This document shows, piece after piece, positions 54,150 through 62,956 of a DNA stretch of 64,000 bases. This DNA comes from a bacterium Scap17 (GTDB lineage Bacteria > Pseudomonadota > Gammaproteobacteria > Pseudomonadales > Halomonadaceae): assembly GCA_013376735.1 (NCBI GenBank), contig VINJ01000001.1:1488001-1552000 (forward strand), given 5' to 3'. Made by a program: the position numbers and the translations under genes. The number at the start of each line of letters is the position of its first letter. Position 1 is the stretch's first letter. The notes beneath the pieces are model-generated. The model had not been told where the DNA came from, did no database searches, and saw only the letters and a list, made by a program, of their open reading frames with translations.

Positions 54150-54659
54150 GTGATCAACGTGCGTTATTCCACAGAGCGTAAGGAAGCCATCCTCAAGAAG
54201 ATGGCGCCGCCTATGAGCATGACCATCCCGGAATTGGCCGAACAGGAAGGCATCACTGCAACAACCCTCTACAATTGGCGGAAACAGGCCAGAGAGCGAG
54301 GACAAGTTTTGCCATCACGTTCCACCCAGCCCGACCAGTGGACCAGCCAGGAGAAGTTCCAGATCGTCCTGGAGACGGCCCCGATGAACGAGGCCGAACT
54401 CAGCGCCTATTGCCGCGAGCGTGGGCTCTACCCCGAGCAGGTGGAAGCCTGGCGGGATGCCTGCATGAACGCCAACGACGACGTGGCAGCGCAGGCCAAG
54501 CAACAACGCCAGGCTCGCAAGGCGGAGCAAAAGCGGCTCCGTAAGTTGGAGCGCGAGCTGCACCGCAAGGACAAGGCCCTCGCCGAGACGGCGGCCCTGT
54601 TGACCCTGTCAAAAAAAGCCGAGGCGATCTGGGGCACGACCCACGACGAGGACGACTGA
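54150..54659 (+). CDS. IS3 transposase OrfA
   Basis: A 169-residue OrfA with helix-turn-helix MSMTIPELAEQEGITATTLYNWRKQ, a linker region, and a charged leucine-zipper-like helix (RKAEQKRLRKLERELHRKDKALAETAALLTL) for dimerisation. A run of seven A at 54611-54617 falls near its end in the phase expected for -1 slippage into the orfB frame. That frame is open there, so an OrfAB transposase can be made. Confidence 0.9.
   Translation: MINVRYSTERKEAILKKMAPPMSMTIPELAEQEGITATTLYNWRKQARERGQVLPSRSTQPDQWTSQEKFQIVLETAPMNEAELSAYCRERGLYPEQVEAWRDACMNANDDVAAQAKQQRQARKAEQKRLRKLERELHRKDKALAETAALLTLSKKAEAIWGTTHDEDD
54611..54617 (+). promoter_or_regulatory. Programmed -1 frameshift site (A7)
   Basis: Seven adenines lie in orfA phase as A-AAA-AAA. 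After a -1 shift, the orfB frame has no stop from here to 55717 and adds SRGDLGHDPRRGR before the OrfB start. This is the usual IS3 mechanism for making the OrfAB fusion. Confidence 0.7.
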
Positions 54660-54685
54660 CCAGCCTCCCGGATCGCCAGCGCATC

Positions 54686-55717
54686 GTGACCCTGGTGCAA
54701 GACGCCCAGCGTGACGGGGCTCGGCTGGCCAAGGCCTGTCAGGTGATGGGCATCAGCGTGCGGACCTACTACCGCTGGGTCGCAGAAGGCGAAGTGACGG
54801 CGGACCGCCGTCCCGACGCCGATCGCCCGGAACCGGCCAACAAGCTATCTCCCGAGGAGCGAAAATCGATCGTGGCGTTGTGCAACGCTCCAGAGTACCG
54901 AAGCCGCCCTCCGGCCTTCATCGTGGCCGATCAGGCTGACAAGGGCCGCTATCTGGCCTCTGAGTCGACGATATACCGAGTGCTTCATGAATATGATCAG
55001 CAACATCACCGGGGTCGACAGCAGGCCCCTCAGCGTAAGCGCCCACCGACCACTCACCAGGCGACGGCGCCGAACCAGCTTTGGTGCTGGGACATTTCGT
55101 GGCTGCCCGGTCCCGCGCGCGGCACTTGGTGGTATCTGTACCTGATAATGGACGTCTTCAGCCGCAAGATCGTCGGGCACGAGATCTATGAAACAGAGAC
55201 TGGCGAGCTGGCCGCTGAGTTGATCCAGAAAGCCTGCTGGCGAGAGCGCCTGACAGATCGTCATAAACCCTTGATTCTGCATTCAGATAACGGCAGCCCG
55301 ATGAAGGCAGCGACCTTCCTGGAAAAGCTCTATGACCTGGGCATCACTCCCTCATACAGCCGACCGCGAGTCAGCAACGACAATGCCTTCGCCGAGTCGG
55401 CCTTCAAGACGCTGAAGTACCGGCCGGGCTTCCCCATCGACGGGTTCGCCACCCTGGCCGAGGCTCAGGACTGGGTTCAGCAATTTACCGAGTGGTACAA
55501 CCATGAGCACCGGCACAGCGCCCTTCGCTACGTCACGCCGAGCCAGCGTCATGACGGCGAGGCCAAAGGCATTCTGACGCAGCGCCGAGAGGTCTTCGAG
55601 GCCGCGAAGCAGCGTCACCCGGAGCGATGGTCAGGCGACATCCGAAAACTCGACCTGCCGGAGATAGTGCATTTGAATCCGGAGCGGGATCCGATACCGC
55701 AGGCAGCAGGATTTTAA
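54686..55717 (+). CDS. IS3 transposase OrfB (rve integrase core)
   Basis: A 343-residue DDE transposase with complete catalytic residues: WCWDISWLPGP (first Asp), LHSDNGSPMKAATF (second Asp), and SNDNAFAESAFKTLKY (Glu). The C-terminal WYNHEHRHSALRYVTPSQRHDG is typical. Translation most likely occurs as an OrfAB fusion by slippage at 54611-54617; the ATG at 54686 has no strong ribosome-binding site. The gene appears intact. Confidence 0.93.
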   Translation: MTLVQDAQRDGARLAKACQVMGISVRTYYRWVAEGEVTADRRPDADRPEPANKLSPEERKSIVALCNAPEYRSRPPAFIVADQADKGRYLASESTIYRVLHEYDQQHHRGRQQAPQRKRPPTTHQATAPNQLWCWDISWLPGPARGTWWYLYLIMDVFSRKIVGHEIYETETGELAAELIQKACWRERLTDRHKPLILHSDNGSPMKAATFLEKLYDLGITPSYSRPRVSNDNAFAESAFKTLKYRPGFPIDGFATLAEAQDWVQQFTEWYNHEHRHSALRYVTPSQRHDGEAKGILTQRREVFEAAKQRHPERWSGDIRKLDLPEIVHLNPERDPIPQAAGF

Positions 55718-55771
55718 AAAGCCAGCACCACTTCATGTGCCAACTATGTTGACAGATTCCGGGAGGGAGTT

Positions 55772-57982
55772 ATGAAGGATTTAACTAGAGTCATTCCTGA
55801 GTCAGGTGAAGTATTGCGGATATTAGTCAGGCTTACAGGCTATCGACCATATTTCGAAAATATAGGGGGAGATAAAGACCTTGACGATATGTCAAATGGC
55901 AGTCGTCCAGGGAGTAATTTTACTCTATTTCAATATTCCCAGAATACATGGCTTCGTGCCTTACAAGAGGACTGCGGAATTGAGTGGCATAATCTCGTCA
56001 ACTCTTACTTTCAACAGCACATAAAGAAATTGCAAATACTTTCACGTGAAGTTGATACTACTGGATTAATTTCATCCAAAGCCAAGGTTGTGCTACAACG
56101 ATCAGTAGTAACGCCGGAGATTTCTGGTTTCATTCGCCGTGCAAGTAACGAAACACAGTTCCATATTCCTGTATTCTGGTGGGATCAACCATTTGCAACA
56201 TGGTTGAGTATAGTGTCAGATTATAGCGATCTATCAGGAGCACAGCTAGTAGAGCGCCTAGAGAGTCATCTGGAGGTAGATGCGCGAACGTTGGAGCGTT
56301 GGAGGCAAGGAGGGACTATAGGTGCATCGCTCTGGCCTTATCGTCATGCGGTACAAGCTATGCTTATCGACACGCACTTGGATAAGAAAAGGATCGAGCA
56401 ACTTACCGGGTGGTTAGTTATATCGGTCGCGCTGCAGTCGATATCTGAGAAACTACGTGCTGATATTGCTAAATACTTTCAGACTACAGATGTCAATTCC
56501 CTGAAAAGCGATAAAGAAGTCATAATGAGCATGATGCAGGAGGCGGCTGACAGGCGTTGCCTCGATTTGCGCTATCAAATAAAAGCATTATTTGACGAAA
56601 TTGAACAACTTTTCAGTAGTCCTTGCAAGAATGAGAGGGACATCCGTATCCGGCTAGATTGGTTGCGTGCGGCCTATGAGAAATATGGCACAGATCAGGT
56701 TATAGCGTATGAATATTTATGGCTTTGGTTATCTGCTCGTTTGGAAGCTCACCTTGGGCACGAAGTTTTAGCATCAAGACAATATGGTGAAGCCTGTGAG
56801 CAGGCGTGGGGGCGAGCAGGCCCCAATCAATGTATCCTTATACATGAGGCGCTATGCTATTCTGTTGGAATGGGAAAGAAGGTCAAAGCTGAACACTACT
56901 GGGATAAAGCATATCTTCTTGGTCTGAATGAATTACCTAAGAAACCGTTGGATGAACAAGAGATGCGACGTCTATCATTTGAATTTGAACGGCGTTTTTC
57001 ACCACAAAAATCCAAGTCGCGGATTCCACCTGCAGTGCGGACGATAGTGAATGACAGTCCCTTCTCAATCACATCCAAAGATCTGTTGAATCCTAATCGA
57101 AAACGAGCCGTGGCCAACGGTAGAATACGCTATACACCACTGATGGATGCCGTCATGCAAGGCTCACTTGCAGATGTAAAAAAAATGATAGCAGCTGGCG
57201 GTTGCCCTAATGTTTTTATACCTGAGTCAGGTGATAATGCTTTGATAATAAGCCTCCGGCGAGCCTATGATTCTGGTAATTCAGATATTTTAAAATATAT
57301 CTTAAGCTTGGACCTCACACCAGATACAGTCAATAGGCCTGCCTCTACCAAGCGTGAGACACCTCTCAAGATAGCACTGGAAATGGCAGACCTGACTATT
57401 GTTGAAAGGTTGATTGTCTTGGGGGCTAATATAGAGAACCCATGTTTTACTTCTCCAAGCGCACTCGTCTATGCAATGGCATTGCTTCATCAAAGCTTAC
57501 CCTCAGGGAAAGTACTTCATTCCCAAGACTATTACTCGGGGCGCGTACCAGGTGATGCATTCGATGCCAAGGGAGGCGCTATCTTGGATAGTGAACTGCA
57601 GGGTGTGCGCCAGGCAAGGCGATTCATGATCGACGAGGTTTGGAAAAATAACGTTATTGAAGCGCTTCGTAAGCACTACGATCGACCTGTTGCCGCACGT
57701 AAAGAAGTGGTCATGACTCTGCTCAAGAATGGCGCCAACCCGAATCAGCGATACAAGGCTGCCAACGATGGAAAGTCGCGTTGGACGCCAATGCTTTTTG
57801 CCGCTCAGCTCGGTGATCTCGAGATAGTGAAAGTGATGATCGATAGCGGTGGAGACCCTTGGGCTTCGCTGGAAGAAGCTTCCCCAGGCAACGAAAAAAA
57901 TGCTCTATGGATTGCTATCAAAAATCAGCAACACGTGGTTGCCAAGCACCTTGAGGGGTTGCGTCATCAGCCCAAACCTTGA
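55772..57982 (+). CDS. Ankyrin-repeat protein of unknown function
   Basis: A 736-residue protein. The C-terminal 280 residues hold ankyrin repeats, for example YTPLMDAVMQGSLADVKKMI, TPLKIALEMADLTIVERLI and WTPMLFAAQLGDLEIVKVMI. The first 450 residues are helical and unassigned; LESHLEVDARTLERWRQGG suggests a helix-turn-helix-like part. Ankyrin repeats mediate protein binding. The ribosome-binding site (GGGAGGGAG) lies between the IS3 end and the ATG, so the start seems intact, but the native promoter was probably displaced by the IS. Low GC and location suggest an acquired, possibly defence-related gene. Confidence 0.72.
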   Translation: MKDLTRVIPESGEVLRILVRLTGYRPYFENIGGDKDLDDMSNGSRPGSNFTLFQYSQNTWLRALQEDCGIEWHNLVNSYFQQHIKKLQILSREVDTTGLISSKAKVVLQRSVVTPEISGFIRRASNETQFHIPVFWWDQPFATWLSIVSDYSDLSGAQLVERLESHLEVDARTLERWRQGGTIGASLWPYRHAVQAMLIDTHLDKKRIEQLTGWLVISVALQSISEKLRADIAKYFQTTDVNSLKSDKEVIMSMMQEAADRRCLDLRYQIKALFDEIEQLFSSPCKNERDIRIRLDWLRAAYEKYGTDQVIAYEYLWLWLSARLEAHLGHEVLASRQYGEACEQAWGRAGPNQCILIHEALCYSVGMGKKVKAEHYWDKAYLLGLNELPKKPLDEQEMRRLSFEFERRFSPQKSKSRIPPAVRTIVNDSPFSITSKDLLNPNRKRAVANGRIRYTPLMDAVMQGSLADVKKMIAAGGCPNVFIPESGDNALIISLRRAYDSGNSDILKYILSLDLTPDTVNRPASTKRETPLKIALEMADLTIVERLIVLGANIENPCFTSPSALVYAMALLHQSLPSGKVLHSQDYYSGRVPGDAFDAKGGAILDSELQGVRQARRFMIDEVWKNNVIEALRKHYDRPVAARKEVVMTLLKNGANPNQRYKAANDGKSRWTPMLFAAQLGDLEIVKVMIDSGGDPWASLEEASPGNEKNALWIAIKNQQHVVAKHLEGLRHQPKP

Positions 57983-58042
57983 CTGAACACTTTTCGATTT
58001 TTTTTTCGGCTGTCTGACGGGCGTGGAAATCACCCTCTGTTG

Positions 58043-58062
58043 CATAGTGCAAGCACACTATG
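58043..58062. promoter_or_regulatory. Inverted repeat before the HicA-like gene
   Basis: CATAGTG, six bases, then CACTATG forms a perfect 7-base palindrome ending 15 bases before the ATG at 58078. Toxin-antitoxin operons often have such operators, but no HicB regulator gene is present here. Confidence 0.4.
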
Positions 58063-58077
58063 TGATGAGGGCTTCTC

Positions 58078-58317
58078 ATGTATTTCAGTAAAGACAAGGA
58101 TATCAACCAATTGACGCGAAAGCTGGTCCAGCTTGGCTGGACATACGCCAAAGGACGGCATTACAAACTCTATCCACCCAAGGGCACCGGCATGGTTATC
58201 GTGCCTACTACGCCAGGTGATCGACGAGCCTTTCAAAATTTCCGACACGATGTGCGTCGCTGTGAGCACGCAAACGCAACTGGTTATCAAAAGCAGTATC
58301 AGGAGGTGTCACAATGA
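58078..58317 (+). CDS. HicA-like (YcfA fold) small protein without HicB
   Basis: The 79-residue protein matches the HicA fold: KDINQLTRKLVQLGWTYAKGRHYKLYPP, with the conserved G-x-H-x-x-x catalytic-type His, then VIVPTTPGDRRAFQNFRHDVRR. HicA toxins cleave mRNA and are normally partnered by HicB. No HicB gene is present here. Instead its stop overlaps the radical SAM start by ATGA, which ties the two translationally. It may be an accessory RNA- or nucleotide-binding subunit, not a toxin. Confidence 0.72.
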   Translation: MYFSKDKDINQLTRKLVQLGWTYAKGRHYKLYPPKGTGMVIVPTTPGDRRAFQNFRHDVRRCEHANATGYQKQYQEVSQ

Positions 58318-59540
58318 CTCCTGTGATTCTTGTATCCTTGGACTGGAGACGCCCTCAGGACGGTAAGACCGGTTTGGGGATTGGCTCCATTGCGGCCGCA
58401 CTTCAAGATAACCAGGTGTCGTGTCAAATCATTGAAACACAGATCAACTCTCCCAGCTTCTCCCTCGACTCAGTGCTGGAAGAACTTAAGTCAGCAATCG
58501 CTGCGGCGGGAATAGATTGCTTGGTAGGTTTCGGGACCTATGTCTGGAATGACTCTGAAGTGCAGCAGTTGATTCAGCGGGTTGCTGATACTGAAGCGAA
58601 AATAGTGTTGGGTGGTCCGCAAGTTTCGTATATGCCAGCAGGGCAATTGGAAGAGACATATCCTGGTGTTCATTACTTCGTTCGTGGTCAAGGCGAGATG
58701 GCCATGGTGTCATTGGCCCATGGTGAGTTTCCAGACGATTGTGGTATTCATGTTGCCGGCACGATAGATCATGGTCGCAGGGCGGATCATGATCTATTGT
58801 CTTTGCCTTCACCTTACTTGTTAGGAACCGTAGAGCCTAAAGCTAGCATCCGCTGGGAGACTCAAAGAGGATGCCCGTTCAAATGCTCATTCTGTCAACA
58901 TCGTGAACCTGGCAAGAGGCTACATCATCAGCGTTTTGACGTAGAGCGTCTTGATAAAGAGCTGGCACTTTTTGCAGCTTATGGGGTCAAGCGAATTTCG
59001 ATATTGGATCCGATATTTCATACTAATCCAGCGCGAGCTATCGAAGTTTTGAATAGTATCAAAGCTGCTGGTGTTACAGCACAGCTTGCGTTGCAATGCC
59101 GCTTTGAAACTTGTACTCCAGAGTTTCTGGATGCACTTGAAGGGCTTGATGTGACACTGGAATTCGGGCTTCAGACCACTATTGAAGCTGAGTATCGTGC
59201 TATCTCGAGACCTAATAATATGGTCATCGTTAAAGAGAAAATCCGTGAGCTACACGGGAGAAATATTGATTTTGAGGTTTCACTTATCTATGGGCTCCCT
59301 CACCAGACATTGGATAGCTTTCGGGCTAGTGTCGACTGGTGTTTACAACAAGAGGTTCCTAGAGTTCGCGCATGGCCCTTGATGCTATTGCGTGGTACCC
59401 CCCTCTATGACCAAAAGGATCAATATGGCTATGTTGAGAGTGTTGATCAGGCGATACCGATAGTTATCGCTAGCAATAGCTTTACTGAAGAAGAATATAA
59501 AGAGATGGCCAAGATTGCAGACTCCTTGGAGGAGTCATGA
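58314..59540 (+). CDS. B12-binding-type radical SAM enzyme
   Basis: A 408-residue protein. Residues 1-165 form a B12-binding-like Rossmann region (LVGFGTYVWNDSEVQQLI, KIVLGGPQVSYMP, VRGQGE) without the classical D-x-H-x-x-G cobalt-ligand motif. The radical SAM domain starts at RWETQRGCPFKCSFCQH, with cluster cysteines 187, 191 and 194, and continues with GVKRISILDPIFHTNP and TLEFGLQTT. Class B enzymes of this kind do methylations or ring chemistry. The substrate is unknown. It is one base away from a thymidylate-kinase-like gene, so a nucleotide substrate is possible. It is not viperin: viperin lacks the N-terminal domain. Confidence 0.83.
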   Translation: MTPVILVSLDWRRPQDGKTGLGIGSIAAALQDNQVSCQIIETQINSPSFSLDSVLEELKSAIAAAGIDCLVGFGTYVWNDSEVQQLIQRVADTEAKIVLGGPQVSYMPAGQLEETYPGVHYFVRGQGEMAMVSLAHGEFPDDCGIHVAGTIDHGRRADHDLLSLPSPYLLGTVEPKASIRWETQRGCPFKCSFCQHREPGKRLHHQRFDVERLDKELALFAAYGVKRISILDPIFHTNPARAIEVLNSIKAAGVTAQLALQCRFETCTPEFLDALEGLDVTLEFGLQTTIEAEYRAISRPNNMVIVKEKIRELHGRNIDFEVSLIYGLPHQTLDSFRASVDWCLQQEVPRVRAWPLMLLRGTPLYDQKDQYGYVESVDQAIPIVIASNSFTEEEYKEMAKIADSLEES

Positions 59541-59541
59541 G

Positions 59542-60132
59542 ATGGGAAAATTTATCGCTATCGAGGGAATGGATGGTGTGGGTAAAACCACAATAGTACG
59601 AGAATTAGCCAATCGATTTTCTGGGCATGCCATGTCAACTCCTGGAGAAGGTTTGGCCAAGAGTCGTCAGGCAGTGCTGGAGGCTTTAGCAGATGACGAG
59701 CTTGCGAAAGCACTATTTTATATGGCGAGTGTCTCCAGCCAAGGTAGAAAAGCAGCGTATTTGGTAGAGCAGGGGAAGTGGGTCTTCATGGATCGTTATT
59801 GTGCCTCTACCCAAGCATATGCCAAGGCCAGAGGGGTCAAATCTGATCTGTCAATTTTGTTTAAAGATATGGTCAAGCCAGATATGACTGTTCTTCTTCT
59901 CTTGGGTGAAGCGGAGCGTCAGAAGAGACTTGGTCATCGAGGCTGTACACCTGAAGACCAGGAAACTCTCGATCCAGATTTTCGTCACTGTGTGTCAAAT
60001 GAGCTTAAAAGTCGTGCCGATATAGCGATTAATATAGACGGGATGACAATAGATGATGTTTGTACAAAGCTAGTGGGATTGATAAGTGATTCGCATATAA
60101 ACGAGATCAAATGCTCTTTGTTCGATCTCTAG
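59542..60132 (+). CDS. Thymidylate-kinase-like nucleotide kinase
   Basis: A 196-residue P-loop kinase beginning MGKFIAIEGMDGVGKTT, the dTMP-kinase form of Walker A. It also has the DRY motif in FMDRYCASTQAYA and a lid-like segment RQKRLGHRGCTPED. The ATG at 59542 is used; GGAGGAG lies upstream and the radical SAM stop is one base away. A core tmk gene is expected elsewhere, so this is likely a specialised kinase. The coupling suggests it supplies the radical SAM enzyme with a phosphorylated nucleotide or acts on its product. Confidence 0.82.
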   Translation: MGKFIAIEGMDGVGKTTIVRELANRFSGHAMSTPGEGLAKSRQAVLEALADDELAKALFYMASVSSQGRKAAYLVEQGKWVFMDRYCASTQAYAKARGVKSDLSILFKDMVKPDMTVLLLLGEAERQKRLGHRGCTPEDQETLDPDFRHCVSNELKSRADIAINIDGMTIDDVCTKLVGLISDSHINEIKCSLFDL

Positions 60133-60369
60133 TTGGAGTAACCGTGGCTTGTTGTTGGGAGTGATATTTATAATGACATTTTGGTTAGGTCAGTAAAGCC
60201 AAGTGATCAAAATTTTTGCATCGCATGACAATTGGCTGCATGATTTTTGGTTAACCTTTAGTAGGTTATGTGTAAAGTTTGATTGATTACTCATAATCCT
60301 TTGGTTTGTATTATTTTGTTTTGTAAATTAACCATTTAAAGAAAGACATGAAATTGAAGGAGATATAAG

Positions 60370-61467
60370 GTGTTTCTATTTTCTTGGCGGAAGTTTTTTC
60401 CCTATATCTGGGTTTTGCCAGTCATAATTGGTATCGTGCAGTTGTCTCCCAGAGCATTCGAAGCTGCTGAAATCTTGTTGTTGAATGATACTTACAAGCT
60501 GGCAAAGTATCGGCTTTCATCCTTGCCTTCTGAACAGTATGAAAAACAAATACAGCTCGCTATTGAGGGCAAGGATATAGAACTTGCTGACTCTATAGTT
60601 TTGTTGGCTCAACAACAAAACGTGATGCTCGATTCAAAAATCCTGGAGGACCTTGAGCAGGAAAAAGGCTTTTGGGAAACGTCTACAAGGGTTGGTCAAG
60701 ACATATGGTCGGGAGTCAGCACTGGAGAATCTGTCGGAGCGGCGGGATTGAGTGCTGCCATCGTTAGTGATATGACTTCTATTGGAGATATACGAGACTT
60801 TGCCAGTGAGATAAAGCGTTGGCCAGACCAAGATAATGTAGTATTGGTTTTTGCTGGCACAGGGATCTTGATGACAGGTGCTACAGTAGCGAGTGTAGGT
60901 GCTGTAGCACCCCTGAAGGCAGGTATGTCTATAGTAAAGTTGGCTAAAAAGACTGGAAAATTAAGTAAAGGATTGTCTGTTCAGATAAAAAATATAAGCA
61001 AAGATGTAATCGATAAAGAAATGCTGGCCAAGGTTTCAAGTAAATTTAGAAACATGACTACCTCTCAGCTCGTTGATGGGCGTTACTGGGATGATTTGAC
61101 TGGTTCTGCAAGTAAGATTATTTCCATGAACAAAGCCAATCAAGTTTTAGGTGTTGCCGGTAGTATAAAAAATATTAGATCCAGGGCGAGTTTAAGAGGT
61201 GCGTTAGATGCTCTAAGCCGAGCGGATAGCATTAAGGGTATAAAACGGCTGGAGATATTGTCAGATAAGTTTAAAGGTGCATTTCGTGGTACTTTGAAGA
61301 TATTGCCTGATATTGCGAAAGGCGTCTATAGAGTCTCAATGTTGCTAATGGAGATGATTATTTTGGTGATTTCAATGATCACATCTTTAATTTATATTGC
61401 ATGGGTAGCCGTTAAGATGTGCAAAATTATCTTTAAGGGTAGGATAGGTGATATAGGTACTGTTTGA
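60370..61467 (+). CDS. Unknown membrane protein, GTG start
   Basis: The 365-residue protein is very AT-rich and starts at GTG with AAGGAG seven bases upstream. It has an N-terminal membrane helix (FFPYIWVLPVIIGIVQL), a glycine-rich hydrophobic middle (VVLVFAGTGILMTGATVASVGAVAPLKAG split over 160-190), a basic helical part and a C-terminal membrane segment (MLLMEMIILVISMITSLIYIAWVAV). The Gly-rich part resembles pore-like or toxin-delivery segments, but no family is recognised. It lies 237 bases after the kinase gene with its own likely promoter, so linkage to that cassette is uncertain. Confidence 0.62.
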   Translation: MFLFSWRKFFPYIWVLPVIIGIVQLSPRAFEAAEILLLNDTYKLAKYRLSSLPSEQYEKQIQLAIEGKDIELADSIVLLAQQQNVMLDSKILEDLEQEKGFWETSTRVGQDIWSGVSTGESVGAAGLSAAIVSDMTSIGDIRDFASEIKRWPDQDNVVLVFAGTGILMTGATVASVGAVAPLKAGMSIVKLAKKTGKLSKGLSVQIKNISKDVIDKEMLAKVSSKFRNMTTSQLVDGRYWDDLTGSASKIISMNKANQVLGVAGSIKNIRSRASLRGALDALSRADSIKGIKRLEILSDKFKGAFRGTLKILPDIAKGVYRVSMLLMEMIILVISMITSLIYIAWVAVKMCKIIFKGRIGDIGTV

Positions 61468-62058
61468 AAGTTCAGGGTAATACTGCATAAATCCTGGCGT
61501 TGGTGCCTGGTTGTCACCACGGGGTGGAATCAGGCGATACCGCTACCGCCTAATGAGCCAGCCGATCAAGCAACTTTCATTCCCAAAGGGTTGTGTCCAC
61601 ATCAGCGGCGGACCCATCGAGATATGCTGTAGAACGACTGGCGTGCCTTGAGGTAGTGGGGGGCCGATAAGGGTGAGCCGCAGGAAAGCAGCTGCAGAAC
61701 GGGACTGCGCGCCTGGGTGACAAGGATGAGAGTGATGAAAAATGGCCGTCGTGAACTCTTCACGATGGCCATTATTGTTTGCGGCGGTGTCAATCACTGT
61801 CACTTTGCTGAGAGGGCTTATTAACATCCACTTCCTCGCGTGATTGACGACGGTGGCCTTCGAAGAGGCAGGTAATTGCGCAGGACCATGCAAAAAGATG
61901 TGAAATGAGCGGAAAAGTACGCGATCAGCCATGCGCTCAGACACGAGACGGCTGTCAGCTTGATAATATCTTCCGAGGATAGCCTGTAAGCCAAGGTGGC
62001 TCTCGGTACCGGGCAAGTCATCAAATATGACGATGAAGTCTCAGAGGCGTAGTGACAA
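61468..62058. other. Non-coding right border of the accessory island
   Basis: About 590 bases without a supported gene. GC rises to the core level here. A hairpin at 61741-61773 is the only clear structure. No tRNA or direct repeat marking an attachment site was seen. A minus-strand frame of 157 codons exists but lacks coding features. Confidence 0.55.
61741..61773. terminator. Hairpin near the right island border
   Basis: AATGGCCGTCGTGAA and TTCACGATGGCCATT form a 15-base stem with one G-T type mismatch and a three-base loop. T-rich sequence follows on the plus strand. It is 274 bases after the last island gene, so the assigned role is tentative. Confidence 0.5.
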
Positions 62059-62955
62059 ATGGAGTGTCTGGACAAGCGCGCGCTTTATCTGCAGGAAGTC
62101 AGCAGTTGTGGTGGGGTTCGGGCGGCAGCGGAGCATCTGGATGTGAATCCTTCTGTCGTGACGCGTCAGATCCGGAGTCTGGAGAATGAGCTGGGCGTGG
62201 CGTTGCTCGAGAGAAATGGCCGCCACGTATTGCCAACGGAGGCGGGGAGACTGGTGCTGGAAAGTTATCTGGCACAGCGGCAACTCAACTCTGAGCTTCG
62301 CGATACGCTGTCCCGCTGGAAGAATCTGCAGACAGGGCAGGTCACTGTCTCTGTCGGTGATGGTTTCGTGGACAGCTTCATCAAGTCGGTGCTGAGTACC
62401 GTCGCAAAGCGTTATCCGGATGTGATGATCGATATGCGGACCGGCATCTATGTGCCGCGTGAGCCTCATGAGATGGTCTTGCATGATGAGGTGGATATCG
62501 CGGTGACTTATGGACCGGTAGTAGACCCACGCCTGGTCGTGCATTCCTTTGCCCGCGGGCCTCTATGTGCGCTCGTGGCAAGGGACCATCCCTTGGCAGA
62601 TCATGAAAGCGTCTCCGTGGCGGAGTTGGCACGTCACAAGTTGATCTTCCTGCCGGAGGTTTCGGGGTCGCAGCGTCTGGTCAATGACATCTTCCGTACG
62701 GCAGGCCAGGTTGCGACGCCTTCCTACCGCTGCAATCTGCATTCCATCTCCCGTCGGATGGCCTGTGCAGGCGTTGGTGTCGCCTTCATGACGGCAGCCG
62801 CTGCACATGAAGAGGTCTCGGCGGGACTCCTGTCTGCCGTCCCCATCGAGCATTCTTTGGCAGAGGCGACCCAAGGCAATCTGGTACGCAGAGTCGGCAG
62901 ACGGCTGACGCCGGCTGCCGACTATCTATGGAAGGTGATGATGGGGATGCACTGA
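62059..62955 (+). CDS. LysR-family transcriptional regulator
   Basis: A 298-residue regulator with the LysR helix-turn-helix (GGVRAAAEHLDVNPSVVTRQIRSLENELGVALLERN) and an effector domain (VDIAVTYGPVV, CALVARDHPLAD). It converges on the AbgT-family transporter gene with a single base between the two stop codons, so there is no room for a terminator. It is a core gene by GC. Its target is not evident; the transporter is a candidate. Confidence 0.9.
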   Translation: MECLDKRALYLQEVSSCGGVRAAAEHLDVNPSVVTRQIRSLENELGVALLERNGRHVLPTEAGRLVLESYLAQRQLNSELRDTLSRWKNLQTGQVTVSVGDGFVDSFIKSVLSTVAKRYPDVMIDMRTGIYVPREPHEMVLHDEVDIAVTYGPVVDPRLVVHSFARGPLCALVARDHPLADHESVSVAELARHKLIFLPEVSGSQRLVNDIFRTAGQVATPSYRCNLHSISRRMACAGVGVAFMTAAAAHEEVSAGLLSAVPIEHSLAEATQGNLVRRVGRRLTPAADYLWKVMMGMH

Positions 62956-62956
62956 C

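Larger units (their letters stand above)
54113..55757 (+). mobile_element. IS3-family insertion sequence
   Basis: Terminal inverted repeats at 54113-54138 and 55732-55757 match at 20 of 26 positions by my alignment. The strict TG...CA ends typical of the family would be 54116 and 55754. The element carries overlapping-function orfA and orfB joined by a -1 frameshift. The flanking bases do not show a target duplication. Confidence 0.85.

Noticed and set aside
58314-59540. Identification of the radical SAM enzyme as a prokaryotic viperin
   Set aside because: Viperins have the cysteine motif near the N-terminus and no B12-type domain. Here the motif is at 187-194 after a Rossmann region.
23022-61800. 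Integrase-driven genomic island with attachment sites
   Set aside because: No integrase gene, tRNA gene or flanking direct repeat was seen; the borders show only IS remnants.
61543-62016. A 157-codon minus-strand open frame at the right island border
   Set aside because: It has no recognisable domain, no ribosome-binding site, odd composition and overlaps the hairpin at 61741-61773.
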